Assembly: GCA_964467585.1 (NCBI GenBank)
Contig: CAYXRF010000010.1
Span: 19,695-83,694, forward strand
From: CALVLD01 sp964467585
GTDB taxonomy: Bacteria > Bacillota > Clostridia > Christensenellales > CAG-138
Length of the DNA: 64,000 nucleotides
Direction: 5' to 3'
Position numbers and translations under genes: made by a program. Of this stretch, positions 1 through 7,994 are shown piece by piece (within the stretch, counting starts at the first letter, position 1; every line of letters begins with the position of its first letter). The notes under the pieces were generated by a model. It had not been told where the DNA came from. It saw nothing but the letters and a program-made list of their open reading frames with translations, and ran no database searches.

Positions 1-23
1 GAAACATTGCAATTATCTTTCAT
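1..23 (-). CDS. Start of an unidentified gene, cut by the window edge
   Basis: An ATG at 21-23 on the minus strand is preceded by a strong Shine-Dalgarno sequence (GAGGAGG) that overlaps the stop codon of the M20 peptidase gene. Only seven codons are visible (reading M-K-D-N-C-N-V), so the product cannot be identified. The spacing of 14 bases after the peptidase stop indicates that it is the next gene of the same operon. In other bacteria ygeY-type peptidases lie beside genes of purine, carbamoyl or selenium-linked metabolism, but nothing in these seven codons decides that. Confidence 0.6.
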
Positions 24-37
24 TGCGGATAACCTCC

Positions 38-1408
38 TCAGCGAATATTGTTGTTTGTGGCGCCTGCGCGATACTCGCAGACGTCGTCTGTTTTTTCTTT
101 TTGAGCGTAGATCGTGGGAGTCAACGCGTATACGGCTGCGCAGACAGCCAAGTCCTGCTTCCACGTTATCTCATTTGGAGCGTGCGCTTGTGACTCCGCG
201 CCCGGTCCGAATCCCACGCAGGGGATCCCATAGCGTCCCTGAATTGAAACGCCGTTTGTTGAGAAAGTCCATTTATCAATAAGAGGGCGGCGGCGCTTAT
301 CCATTGCGGACGGCGCGCCTATGCGTTCCGCGCCGAAAAGCAGCCTGTGCGCATCCGCAACCGCCGCGACATGAGCGGAGCCTTCTTTATTTATCCATGT
401 GGGAAAGTAGCATTCCGTATCATAAACCAGCCCTGTCCACGCGGGGCGATCGTACATATACATGCTGACCTTAACGTCATCACCGTACCTTTTGCAGGCG
501 GGAAGCTGACGGATTTCATCCAGACAATAATCCCATGTCTCCCCCGCCGTCATACGACGGTCAAGCGACACCGCGCAGGAATCCGCAACCGCGCAGCGCG
601 AAGGCGATGTGTAGAATATCTGCGACGCAGTGACCGTGCCTCGTCCAAGGAAGCGGGCGTCCTCAAAGTGGTTGGGATTAAATTTGGGCTGCAGCATTTT
701 TACAAGACCCTTAATCTCATCCGCATCGGAGCAGCCGTTTTCGTTGAGTGAACGAACGTCCTGAAGAATGTCCGCCATCTTGTATATGGCGTTGTCGCCT
801 CTTTCCGGCGCGGAGCCGTGACAGGAAACGCCGTGAACGTCCACTCTTATCTCCATCCTGCCCCTGTGACCGCGATACACGCCGCCGTCTGTCGGCTCGG
901 TGGAAACAACAAACTCCGGAACAAGCTTATCTTCATTATATATATATTGCCAGCAGAGACCATCGCAGTCCTCCTCCTGAACGGAGGCAACCACCAGTAT
1001 CGAATAGCCCTCGGGTATCAGCCCCAGATCCTTCATTATTTTTGCGCCGTACACAGCGCTTACAACGCCGCCCTCCTGATCGGAGCCGCCGCGCCCGTAT
1101 ATGATTTCGTCCGTTTCATAGCCCTCGTATGGGTCGTTCGTCCAGTTTTTAATGTTGCCTATGCCAACGGTGTCGATATGCCCGTCAAAAGCTATCATGC
1201 GCTCTCCCGTGCCCATGCGCCCTATGGCGTTGCCCTGCGGGTCAATTTCTGCCTTGTCAAAGCCAAGTGACTCCATCTCGGCAATTGTGCGGCGAATAAC
1301 GCCCTCCTCATGGCAGCTTTCACTCGGAATGCGAATCAGGTCGCGCAAAAACCTCGTCATTTGCGGCAGATAGCCGTTCGCCGCCTGCTTAATGCTTTCA
1401 GTATCCAT
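38..1408 (-). CDS. M20 family metallopeptidase, YgeY-like (selenium metabolism hydrolase family)
   Basis: The 456-residue protein has the M20 amidohydrolase layout. It has an N-terminal metal-binding half with DGHIDTVG (first zinc ligand His and the following Asp), a GRGGSDQEGG segment holding the bridging Asp, and VQEEDCDG with the catalytic Glu pair, then a dimerisation half with RGHRGRMEIRV and a His near SCHGSAPE. Its length and these motifs match the YgeY group, which is annotated as a putative selenium-metabolism hydrolase because of its gene neighbourhood in other species; the substrate is unknown. The enzyme is expected to be cytoplasmic because no signal peptide is present. A promoter is placed at 1477-1505, and a further gene follows at the window edge. 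The specific YgeY assignment is from recognition of the sequence and is less certain than the M20 family call. Confidence 0.88.
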   Translation of the reverse strand: MDTESIKQAANGYLPQMTRFLRDLIRIPSESCHEEGVIRRTIAEMESLGFDKAEIDPQGNAIGRMGTGERMIAFDGHIDTVGIGNIKNWTNDPYEGYETDEIIYGRGGSDQEGGVVSAVYGAKIMKDLGLIPEGYSILVVASVQEEDCDGLCWQYIYNEDKLVPEFVVSTEPTDGGVYRGHRGRMEIRVDVHGVSCHGSAPERGDNAIYKMADILQDVRSLNENGCSDADEIKGLVKMLQPKFNPNHFEDARFLGRGTVTASQIFYTSPSRCAVADSCAVSLDRRMTAGETWDYCLDEIRQLPACKRYGDDVKVSMYMYDRPAWTGLVYDTECYFPTWINKEGSAHVAAVADAHRLLFGAERIGAPSAMDKRRRPLIDKWTFSTNGVSIQGRYGIPCVGFGPGAESQAHAPNEITWKQDLAVCAAVYALTPTIYAQKEKTDDVCEYRAGATNNNIR

Positions 1409-1476
1409 ATAATATACCCTTTCGGTTGTTATCCTGACGTTTATGTGCCGACAGTCAGCGTCGCAGTGTGTGCATG

Positions 1477-1505
1477 ATTATATAGCATAAAACCAAATAA
1501 AACAA
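1477..1505 (-). promoter_or_regulatory. Sigma-A type promoter for the M20 peptidase gene
   Basis: On the minus strand TTGTTT (1500-1505) and TATAAT (1477-1482) are separated by 17 bases. The predicted start lies about 60 bases before the ATG. Confidence 0.6.
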
Positions 1506-1644
1506 GTGCATTTTAAGCGGTCGGATGTGTTTATGCGGACAGCTTGGTGCAGGGCTTTGGCTTTTATGCGGCTTGCGGCTTGCCGTCCATACGGCGTCAC
1601 GCCTTGCGCATGGGGATCCAATTTTGCTTTTTGACCCCATTCCT

Positions 1645-1745
1645 CAATATGTTGCGTCCTGATGTCTTTTGCCTCAATATGTTGTGGTGAGGCGCCTACG
1701 CTATCAACATATTGTGTCCTAAATGTAAAATTTCTCAATATATTG
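1645..1745 (+). promoter_or_regulatory. Four tandem NrdR-box-like operators upstream of nrdD
   Basis: Four near-palindromic decamers occur: CAATATGTTG at 1645-1654, CAATATGTTG at 1675-1684, CAACATATTG at 1705-1714 and CAATATATTG at 1736-1745. Their start-to-start distances are 30, 30 and 31 bases, about three helical turns each. Pairs of NrdR boxes about 30 bases apart upstream of ribonucleotide reductase genes are the known signature of the ATP-cone repressor NrdR, and the core fits the AT-rich dyad of that box with a flanking GTGT in the third copy. Four phased copies rather than two is unusual. No nrdR gene is in the window. Confidence 0.72.
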
Positions 1746-1777
1746 CGGTAAAGTGCCAAAAAGAGTGCTAAAGACTA

Positions 1778-1807
1778 TTTACAGATGTGATATGATGATG
1801 CTATAAT
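1778..1807 (+). promoter_or_regulatory. Promoter of the nrdD operon
   Basis: TTTACA (1778-1783) and TATAAT (1802-1807) are separated by 18 bases. The last NrdR-box-like site ends 32 bases upstream of the -35 element. Confidence 0.55.
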
Positions 1808-1939
1808 GGATATGGTTGAGATGTGAAGCCGCATATGAACGGGTGAATGTGCGCGGCGGTGCTTTCCATAAGGGGGCAGGGTGCTCAGCCGACCTAAAAA
1901 AATCATTGCAGAGCTTTATATAAAGGGGGATAGTAAAAA

Positions 1940-4312
1940 ATGTATCGCGTAAAAAAACGTGACAACCATGAGGTCGATTTTGACCTGTCGAAAATATCAA
2001 ACGCCATCAGCCATGCGTTTGACGCCGAGAAGCGCAACTATAATCAGGATATAATTGATTTTTTGGCTTTGAAGGTGACCGCTGCTTTTGAACCGAAAAT
2101 TAAGAACGACACCATAGCAGTTGAGGACATTCAGGATTGTGTTGAGCAGGTGCTTATTCAGGCGGGCTATGCGGATGTTGCCAAGGCATACATACTCTAC
2201 CGCAAGCAGCATGAAAAGGAGCGCATGATGCGCTCGACATACCTTGACTATCGTGATACCGTAAACAAGTATGTCAATGTAACCGATTGGCGTGTTAAAG
2301 AAAATTCAACCGTAACCTATTCCGTCGGTGGGCTTATACTCTCCAACAGCGGTGCGATTACCGCCAATTATTGGCTGAGTGAGGTCTATGATGAGGAGAT
2401 TGCCAACGCTCACCGCAGCTGCGAATTTCATCTGCACGACCTTTCAATGCTTACGGGCTACTGTGCCGGCTGGTCGCTGCGTCAGCTCATTGAGGAAGGG
2501 CTTTCGGGCGTGCCGGGCAAGATTACAAGCTCCCCCGCGAAGCATCTTTCTACACTCTGCAACCAGATGGTCAACTTTCTTGGCATAATGCAAAACGAGT
2601 GGGCGGGCGCACAGGCGTTCTCCTCCTTTGACACATACCTCGCCCCGTTTGTAAAAGCGGATAATTTGAGCTATGACGCCGTTAAAAAGTGCATCGAAAG
2701 CTTTATATATGGCGTTAACACGCCAAGCCGTTGGGGTACTCAGGCGCCGTTCTCTAACATCACACTTGATTGGACTATACCCGACGACCTCAAAAACGTT
2801 CCCGCGATAGTCGGCGGCAAGCCGCAGAGCTTTACATACGGCGACTGCAAGGCGGAGATGGATTTGGTAAACAAGGCTTTTATTGAAACCATGATTGAGG
2901 GCGACGCCAACGGACGCGGCTTTCAGTACCCTATCCCCACATATTCAATCACAAAGGAGTTTGACTGGTCTGCAACCGAAAACAACCGTCTGCTGTTTGA
3001 AATGACGGCAAAATACGGCACGCCGTACTTTTCAAACTTTGTCAACAGCGATATGAATCCCAGCGATATTCGCTCTATGTGCTGTCGCTTGCGGCTTGAC
3101 CTGCGTGAGCTGCGTAAAAAATCGGGAGGTTTCTTTGGCAGCGGCGAATCAACGGGCAGCGTTGGCGTTGTAACTCTTAATATGCCAAGGCTTGCATACC
3201 TTGCGCAAAACAGAGAAGACTTCTATAAAAGGCTTGATCACCTTATGGACGTTGCCGCAAGAAGTCTGCACATAAAACGGACGGTTATCACCCGTCTTAT
3301 GAACGAGGGGCTTTACCCCTACACACGCAGATACCTTGGGTCGTTTGACAACCACTTTTCAACAATCGGGCTTGTGGGCATGAACGAAGCGTGTCTTAAC
3401 GCCAACTGGCTGCACGAGAATATGACCAACGCCGACGCACAGGATTTTACCAAAGAGGTGTTGAACCATATGCGCGAAAGGCTTGCCGACTATCAGGAGA
3501 AATTCCCCGGAGAGCTTTACAATCTTGAGGCAACCCCCGCGGAATCCACCGCGTATCGCTTTGCGCGCTATGACGCTTCTCACTATCCCGACATAATCAC
3601 CGCTGCTGAAAAGGGCGGCACGCCATACTACACCAACAGCTCGCATTTGCCCGTCGGCTATACTGACGATGTGTTTGAGGCGCTTGATATCCAGGATGAG
3701 CTTCAGACGCTTTACACAAGCGGCACGGTGTTCCACGCCTTCCTCGGTGAAAAGCTTCCCTCTTGGGAAAGTGCGGCGACGCTTGTCCGCAAAATTGCGG
3801 AAAATTATAAGCTGCCATACTACACGCTTTCTCCCACATATTCCGTCTGTCCCGACCACGGCTATCTTTCCGGCGAACAGTTTGAATGCCCACATTGCGG
3901 GCGCAAGACTGAGGTTTACAGCCGCATAACGGGCTATTACCGTCCCGTTCAAAACTGGAATGACGGCAAGAGTGAGGAATTTAAGGAGCGCAAGGTTTAC
4001 AGTATGCTGGACTACGCCGCCTCCCGTGAGGCAAAGGAAGCGCGCAAGAGCGACTCCACAAAGGTGAGGCAGACAATATTGTTCACCACAAAGACCTGTC
4101 CCAACTGCAAAACAGCAATGGCGTATCTTGACAAGGCGGGCGTACCGTATGTCAAGGTGGATGCGGAGGAGGAGCCTGCGCTTTCCGTAAGCTATGGCGT
4201 CAGTCAGGCGCCTACACTCATTGTTACAGACGGAAACGAGCATCAGAAATATGTCGGCGTTGGCGACATACGCGGCTATATTGCAAAGCGCGCCGCCGCC
4301 GCAAACGGATGA
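1940..4312 (+). CDS. nrdD: Anaerobic ribonucleoside-triphosphate reductase with a C-terminal glutaredoxin-like domain
   Basis: This 790-residue class III ribonucleotide reductase makes dNTPs under anoxia by glycyl-radical chemistry. Residues 1 to about 90 form the ATP-cone allosteric domain (start MYRVKKRDNHEVDFD). The catalytic barrel follows, then a zinc-type four-Cys cluster (CPDHG near residue 636 and CPHCG about 13 residues later) and the glycyl-radical loop RITGYYRPVQNW with the radical Gly near 665. The last roughly 75 residues form a thioredoxin/glutaredoxin-like fold with CPNC at 720-723, a fused NrdH-like redox arm. The family is usually about 600-750 residues, so the extra length is this tail. 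A ribosome site (AGGGGGA) precedes the ATG. No activase gene nrdG is adjacent in the window, so it must be encoded elsewhere. The reductase-like gene downstream could recycle the fused redox domain (inference). Confidence 0.96.
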   Translation: MYRVKKRDNHEVDFDLSKISNAISHAFDAEKRNYNQDIIDFLALKVTAAFEPKIKNDTIAVEDIQDCVEQVLIQAGYADVAKAYILYRKQHEKERMMRSTYLDYRDTVNKYVNVTDWRVKENSTVTYSVGGLILSNSGAITANYWLSEVYDEEIANAHRSCEFHLHDLSMLTGYCAGWSLRQLIEEGLSGVPGKITSSPAKHLSTLCNQMVNFLGIMQNEWAGAQAFSSFDTYLAPFVKADNLSYDAVKKCIESFIYGVNTPSRWGTQAPFSNITLDWTIPDDLKNVPAIVGGKPQSFTYGDCKAEMDLVNKAFIETMIEGDANGRGFQYPIPTYSITKEFDWSATENNRLLFEMTAKYGTPYFSNFVNSDMNPSDIRSMCCRLRLDLRELRKKSGGFFGSGESTGSVGVVTLNMPRLAYLAQNREDFYKRLDHLMDVAARSLHIKRTVITRLMNEGLYPYTRRYLGSFDNHFSTIGLVGMNEACLNANWLHENMTNADAQDFTKEVLNHMRERLADYQEKFPGELYNLEATPAESTAYRFARYDASHYPDIITAAEKGGTPYYTNSSHLPVGYTDDVFEALDIQDELQTLYTSGTVFHAFLGEKLPSWESAATLVRKIAENYKLPYYTLSPTYSVCPDHGYLSGEQFECPHCGRKTEVYSRITGYYRPVQNWNDGKSEEFKERKVYSMLDYAASREAKEARKSDSTKVRQTILFTTKTCPNCKTAMAYLDKAGVPYVKVDAEEEPALSVSYGVSQAPTLIVTDGNEHQKYVGVGDIRGYIAKRAAAANG

Positions 4313-4315
4313 ATA

Positions 4316-4353
4316 ATTCAGTACCTGAATTGTTCAGTTTCTGAACCTACAAT
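4316..4353 (+). promoter_or_regulatory. Two tandem 15-bp palindromes and a possible internal promoter before the thioredoxin reductase gene
   Basis: ATTCAGTACCTGAAT (4316-4330) and GTTCAGTTTCTGAAC (4332-4346) are both perfect 6-3-6 dyads with the shared core TTCAG-N3-CTGAA, their centres 16 bases apart. A TACAAT hexamer at 4348-4353 lies 17 bases after CTGAAT (4325-4330), so the pair could be an operator over a weak promoter. Alternatively the RNA could form two small hairpins. Confidence 0.4.
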
Positions 4354-4371
4354 CGGTAAGGGAGCATACAA

Positions 4372-5289
4372 ATGCTTTATAACACAGTAATAATCGGCGC
4401 GGGTATCGCGGGGCTTACCGCCTCTGTTTACCTGCGCCGCGCCGCAAAAACGGTGCTGCTTATTGAGGGCAACAGCCCCGGCGGGCAGATAACGCTTTCT
4501 CCAAATGTTGAAAATTATCCTGCCGTGTCCGCCATATCGGGGGCGGAGCTTGCCGAAAGGATTGTCGGGCAGGCGGAGTCTCTGGGCGCAAATATAGAAT
4601 ATGACACCGTCATATCGGTTGAAAAGACGTCAGACGGAATCTTTTTGATAAAAACGGAGTACGGCGAATTTGCGTCCCAAACCGTTATTATCGCAACGGG
4701 CTTGAAGCATCGACAGCTTGAAGCGGCGGGCGCCGACCGTTTTAAAGGCGGTGGGATATCCTATTGTGCTGTGTGTGACGGCTCATTCTTTCGCGGACTT
4801 GACGTAGCCGTTATTGGCGGCGGCAACACGGCGCTTTCGGAGGCAATCTACCTTGCGGATATCTGCAAAAATGTCTATCTCGTTCACAGGAGGGACGCAT
4901 ATCGCGCCGAGAGCGCAGTTGTGGAGCGCATGAAGGCAAAGTCCAACATCGTTAGGGTTGAAAACAGCGTCGTCGCTTCGGTAAACGGCACGCTTCGGGT
5001 TGAGTCCGTCACCGTAAAAAGCGTGTTGGACGGTTCCCTGCGTGACATTCCCGTTTGCGGCATATTCGTTGCGCTTGGGCATATCCCTCTTAACAAGCCG
5101 TTTGAAAATATTACACGGCTTGATGGTGAGGGCTTTATAGCTGCGGATGAAAGCTGCACAACGGATACCGACGGTGTTTTTGTTGCGGGAGACTGCCGCA
5201 CTAAATCGGTGCGACAGCTAACCACGGCCGCAGCAGACGGTGCGGTTGCAGCGCTTGCCGCCGCAAAATACATTGATATGAATTTTTGA
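4372..5289 (+). CDS. trxB: Thioredoxin reductase-like FAD/NAD(P)H flavoprotein
   Basis: The 305-residue protein has the full thioredoxin reductase pattern: FAD-binding GAGIAG at the N-terminus, GGQI, the redox-active CAVC at 132-135 within SYCAVCDG, the NAD(P)H-binding GGGNTA, and a C-terminal VAGDCR FAD motif. It would transfer electrons from NAD(P)H to a thioredoxin or glutaredoxin-like partner in the cytoplasm. It lies 59 bases after nrdD, whose fused glutaredoxin-like tail is an obvious candidate partner (inference). GGGAG lies before the ATG. Some members of this family use ferredoxin instead of NAD(P)H, which cannot be excluded here. The gene symbol is by family, not by tested function. 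Confidence 0.9.
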   Translation: MLYNTVIIGAGIAGLTASVYLRRAAKTVLLIEGNSPGGQITLSPNVENYPAVSAISGAELAERIVGQAESLGANIEYDTVISVEKTSDGIFLIKTEYGEFASQTVIIATGLKHRQLEAAGADRFKGGGISYCAVCDGSFFRGLDVAVIGGGNTALSEAIYLADICKNVYLVHRRDAYRAESAVVERMKAKSNIVRVENSVVASVNGTLRVESVTVKSVLDGSLRDIPVCGIFVALGHIPLNKPFENITRLDGEGFIAADESCTTDTDGVFVAGDCRTKSVRQLTTAAADGAVAALAAAKYIDMNF

Positions 5290-5323
5290 CGCTGCGGCGT
5301 TGCGCCTGAAGCGGAGGGTCCTT

Positions 5324-5593
5324 ATGGAAAAGAACAGCTGTCGGTTTTTTAGGAATTGTGAATGTGAATACTTTCCCTGTCATGCCTGTACGGATGCGCA
5401 GAGGGAGGATTTTAACTGTCTTTTCTGCTATTGCCCGCTGTATGCGCTTGGCGACAGGTGCGGCGGCAATTTTACATTTGTGGGGGATGGCATAAAGGAT
5501 TGCTCAAAATGTATGATTCCGCACTCTCCGAAGGGATATGACTATATAATCGGCAAATATCCGGAGATATTGAAGCTTACGCGGAGGCTGTAA
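5324..5593 (+). CDS. Cysteine-rich small domain protein
   Basis: This 89-residue protein contains 11 cysteines in a conserved array (CRFFRNCECEYFPCHAC, CLFCYCPLY, CGGN, CSKCMIPH). That matches the small cysteine-rich family of presumed metal-binding proteins found in clostridia and archaea, whose function is not known. The start at 5324 is chosen because GGAGGG at 5312-5317 sits at the right distance; an in-frame ATG at 5300 lacks one. It follows the reductase gene by 34 bases and the transcript ends at the palindromic terminator at 5619, so it is probably the last gene of the nrdD-trxB unit. A role in metal or redox handling is inference. Confidence 0.85.
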   Translation: MEKNSCRFFRNCECEYFPCHACTDAQREDFNCLFCYCPLYALGDRCGGNFTFVGDGIKDCSKCMIPHSPKGYDYIIGKYPEILKLTRRL

Positions 5594-5618
5594 CCGTTTG
5601 TCTGAAAACAATTGTTAA

Positions 5619-5662
5619 ATACAAAACCACGGGGCGGAATATTCCGCCCCGTGGTTTTGTAT
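5619..5662. terminator. Bidirectional terminator between convergent genes
   Basis: A perfect 44-base palindrome with 22-base arms (left arm begins ATACAAAACCACGGGG) lies between the cysteine-rich gene and the convergent zinc-ribbon gene. The arms end in T-rich tracts on both strands, as expected for a two-way Rho-independent terminator. Confidence 0.85.
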
Positions 5663-5683
5663 AGTGCTTATTTGCTGCTGGTA

Positions 5684-6469
5684 TTACCAGCCGTGCGGGC
5701 TGTACGCGGCAATGTAATACAATTTTAAAATAAAATCAACCACATACCATTTGCCCTTGTATTTGAATACGGTAACCGTACTCGTGTCGTTATACTTTTC
5801 GCCATCGTCATCGGTTGTGGTCACCCTGATTTTGACCTCATATGCGGCGGAGACATCATCGACGTCCATATCCCAATTTTCGCATATGCTCTCATATTCA
5901 TCGCGCAAATCGTCTAAGTCGTTCTTGTCCAGCTTTTCAGCCTTTTTGATGGTGTATGAGTATTTATAATCGTCATCGCTGTTATCACACACATCATCCC
6001 AGAAATCATCCTTATCGCCATCATAGTATTCATCAATGAGGTATTCGGTATACTCCTTGGGAGCAAGCTTTTTGGCATATGTCAGCTTGCCTGTTTCCAT
6101 GAATTTAATACCGTTTTTAATGGCGCCCTTGTACCCGCCGCCCGAAAGCGCACAGATGAGAATTATCACCAGCACCACCACAGCGGCGCCCGCTGCGATA
6201 AGAATGAGCTGCTGCTTTGTCAACCCCTTTTTGGGCGCAAGCGCCTGCGGCTGTGCGCCGTATCCGTATGGGTCGCTATAAGCGGGCTGCTGATACCCTT
6301 GGGCTGCGGGCTGCTGATACCCTTCGGCTGCGGGCTGCTGATACCCTTCGGCTGCGGGCTGCTGATACCCTTCGGCTGCGGGCTGCTGCGGGCTGTTGAG
6401 AGACGCGCCGCATTGGGTGCATTGATATGAGCCATCCGGCAAATTCGCACCGCATTTGTTACAGAACAT
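5684..6469 (-). CDS. Zinc-ribbon membrane protein with octapeptide repeats
   Basis: This 261-residue protein starts with a zinc ribbon (CNKCG and CTQCG, residues about 3-23). A low-complexity linker of repeated QQPAAEGY units follows (about residues 28-60), then one transmembrane helix (about 90-112, LILIAAGAAVVVLVIILICAL) and an acidic C-terminal domain rich in Asp, Lys and Tyr. The C-terminal part is probably on the outer face of the membrane and ends with a strand-rich segment (GKWYVVDF) seen in small lipoprotein-like domains. Zinc-ribbon plus single-helix proteins are common in clostridia and their function is generally unknown. The ribosome site AGGAGGAAG is strong, and TTGCAT-17-TACTAT further upstream could be its promoter. 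It appears to be a single-gene unit. Confidence 0.8.
   Translation of the reverse strand: MFCNKCGANLPDGSYQCTQCGASLNSPQQPAAEGYQQPAAEGYQQPAAEGYQQPAAQGYQQPAYSDPYGYGAQPQALAPKKGLTKQQLILIAAGAAVVVLVIILICALSGGGYKGAIKNGIKFMETGKLTYAKKLAPKEYTEYLIDEYYDGDKDDFWDDVCDNSDDDYKYSYTIKKAEKLDKNDLDDLRDEYESICENWDMDVDDVSAAYEVKIRVTTTDDDGEKYNDTSTVTVFKYKGKWYVVDFILKLYYIAAYSPHGW
6285..6380 (-). repeat. Four in-frame 24-bp tandem repeats
   Basis: Four copies of a 24-base unit (GGCTGCTGATACCCTTCGGC followed by TGCG on the plus strand) run at 6285-6308, 6309-6332, 6333-6356 and 6357-6380, with a partial fifth after them. Only one base differs, in the first copy. Each unit encodes one octapeptide of the linker, so copy-number change keeps the frame. 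Confidence 0.9.
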
Positions 6470-6654
6470 ATTGACTTCCTCCTTCTATAAGCTGGATCTA
6501 TAGTATCATATCCCACACTATAATGCAACAAGTATCGAGTATTTTTTTTTAATAATATGAGACTTGGAGAAGTTGTATGTAATGATATTTATGCAAATAC
6601 GATTATTGCGGCGTGTGCGCTGAGTGTGAGGGAGCCTCGTATTGCTGTTTGCCG

Positions 6655-7182
6655 TTATCCGTCCTGCTCTTCACTTGTTGGAAGCGGCGGAAGGTCGGAC
6701 AGCGACTTCAGCCCAAACCGACGCAGAAAGGCGTCTGTCGTGCCAAACAGCATAGGTCTGCCGACAGCGTCCTTTCGCCCAAGCTCCCGTATGAAATTCT
6801 GCTTTAAAAGCTGTGCAACGGCGTAATCACAGCGCACGCCGCGCACGGATTCGATATCCGCACGGGTTACGGGCTGGCGGTATGCAACAACCGAAAGCGT
6901 TTCAAGCATTGAATCCGAAAGCTCTTTCTCCTCCGGCGGGGCAAGCAGCTTAACGAGCCATTCGTTATAAACGGACGCCGTAACAAGCTGTATTGTCGTA
7001 TCGGTTGAATAGAGCCTTATGCCGCGTGACGACGCCTGAAACTCTGCCTCCATCTCCGCAAGCACAGTCTCAAGCTCCAGTGGGGTGAGGTCGAACACAC
7101 GCGCTATCTCCATTTTGGGGAGCGGATCGCCCGCCGCAAAAAGCACGCTTTCTATCGCTCCGTACATCTCGTTTCTTTCCAT
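6655..7182 (-). CDS. scpB: Segregation and condensation protein B
   Basis: The 175-residue protein matches ScpB, the paired winged-helix subunit of the bacterial condensin that works with SMC and ScpA in chromosome organisation. Typical features are the opening AIESVLFAAGDPL, the central ETLSVVAYRQPVTRADIE and RGVRCDYAVAQLL segments, and the C-terminal GRPMLFGTTDAFLRRFGL. Length is normal for the family. It follows scpA by 11 bases on the minus strand and closes the M50 protease-scpA-scpB operon. The 185-base gap that follows it contains no evident gene. Confidence 0.96.
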   Translation of the reverse strand: MERNEMYGAIESVLFAAGDPLPKMEIARVFDLTPLELETVLAEMEAEFQASSRGIRLYSTDTTIQLVTASVYNEWLVKLLAPPEEKELSDSMLETLSVVAYRQPVTRADIESVRGVRCDYAVAQLLKQNFIRELGRKDAVGRPMLFGTTDAFLRRFGLKSLSDLPPLPTSEEQDG

Positions 7183-7193
7183 ATCGACCCCCG

Positions 7194-7994
7194 TTATGCC
7201 TCGTCCTCATAGTTTATGTCATCGTCATCACTCAGAAGCTGCGCTTCAACTATTGCAATATCCCCATACTGCTTTTCTTGAAAAATATGTATTTCACCAC
7301 GTCTGAGCATCTCAAGCAGCGCCATGAGGGTGACTATCATTTCCATTTTTTCGGCGCCCGCCAGCAGCTGCAAAAACATCACTCTGCCGTTGCTTTTTTG
7401 AAGCGTATCGCGTATCTTCGCCGTGCAGGAGCGTATTGTGTATCTGTCCGCGTCAATGCTGCGCGTGCTTTCGCTTTCAGCCTGCTGCGGCAGACGGTCT
7501 ATCGCCGTGAGGAATGCGTGATAAAGTCCCTCAATATCGGTGTCCCGCAAAATAATCTCCGGCGGCGGCAGAGGAAACTCATCCGGCAGCCGCGAACGCA
7601 TATCGCGGGCGTCTTCCTCCATAGCGCGCATAAGCCGAGACGCCTCACGAAACGCCTTGTATTCACGCAGCCTGCGGATCAGCGCCTCGCCCTCGTCCTC
7701 CTCCTCTTCGGATTCGTCCTCAATCTTTGGCTTTGGTATGAGCGACCGCGACTTCATGTACACAAGCGTTGCGGCAACGGTTATAAAGCCGCTCGCCTGC
7801 TCCATATCAAGCTCGTCCAGCTGTGAAAGATACGCCAAAAACTCAGAGGTTATCTCGGAAACGTATATGTCCCGAATATCGACCTCCGCCTTTTCAATCA
7901 GATACAGCAGAAGATCGAGAGGCCCTTCAAATTGGCTTATCTTTACCCTGTATCCGCCCGTTTCAATATTGGTTTGGGCGATTGCTTCCGTCAC
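7194..7994 (-). CDS. scpA: Segregation and condensation protein A
   Basis: This is the kleisin subunit of the SMC-ScpAB complex (266 residues), which bridges the SMC heads. The diagnostic N-terminus (FEGPLDLLLYLIEKAEVDIRDI) binds the SMC neck, an acidic middle follows (about residues 100-115, DESEEEEDEGE), and the C-terminal winged helix ends in an acidic tail. The start codon overlaps the stop of the upstream M50 gene (4 bases, ATGA), indicating translational coupling. The order protease-scpA-scpB is common in clostridia. Confidence 0.96.
   Translation of the reverse strand: MTEAIAQTNIETGGYRVKISQFEGPLDLLLYLIEKAEVDIRDIYVSEITSEFLAYLSQLDELDMEQASGFITVAATLVYMKSRSLIPKPKIEDESEEEEDEGEALIRRLREYKAFREASRLMRAMEEDARDMRSRLPDEFPLPPPEIILRDTDIEGLYHAFLTAIDRLPQQAESESTRSIDADRYTIRSCTAKIRDTLQKSNGRVMFLQLLAGAEKMEMIVTLMALLEMLRRGEIHIFQEKQYGDIAIVEAQLLSDDDDINYEDEA

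Larger units (their letters stand above)
1409..1939. other. Divergent control region between the M20 peptidase and nrdD
   Basis: This 531-base gap has no convincing gene. It holds the peptidase promoter (1477-1505), a weak GC-poor dyad (ATGGGG at 1610-1615 with CCCCAT at 1635-1640), four NrdR-box-like sites (1645-1745) and the nrdD promoter (1778-1807). The short reading frames across it on the minus strand have no family features and overlap the regulatory sites. Confidence 0.7.

Noticed and set aside
1478..1759. 93-codon minus-strand frame upstream of nrdD
   Set aside because: It spans the NrdR-box-like sites, has no family features and no ribosome site.
3359..4243. 294-codon open frame on the minus strand inside nrdD
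   Set aside because: Antisense shadow of a well-supported gene; no ribosome site and no protein features.
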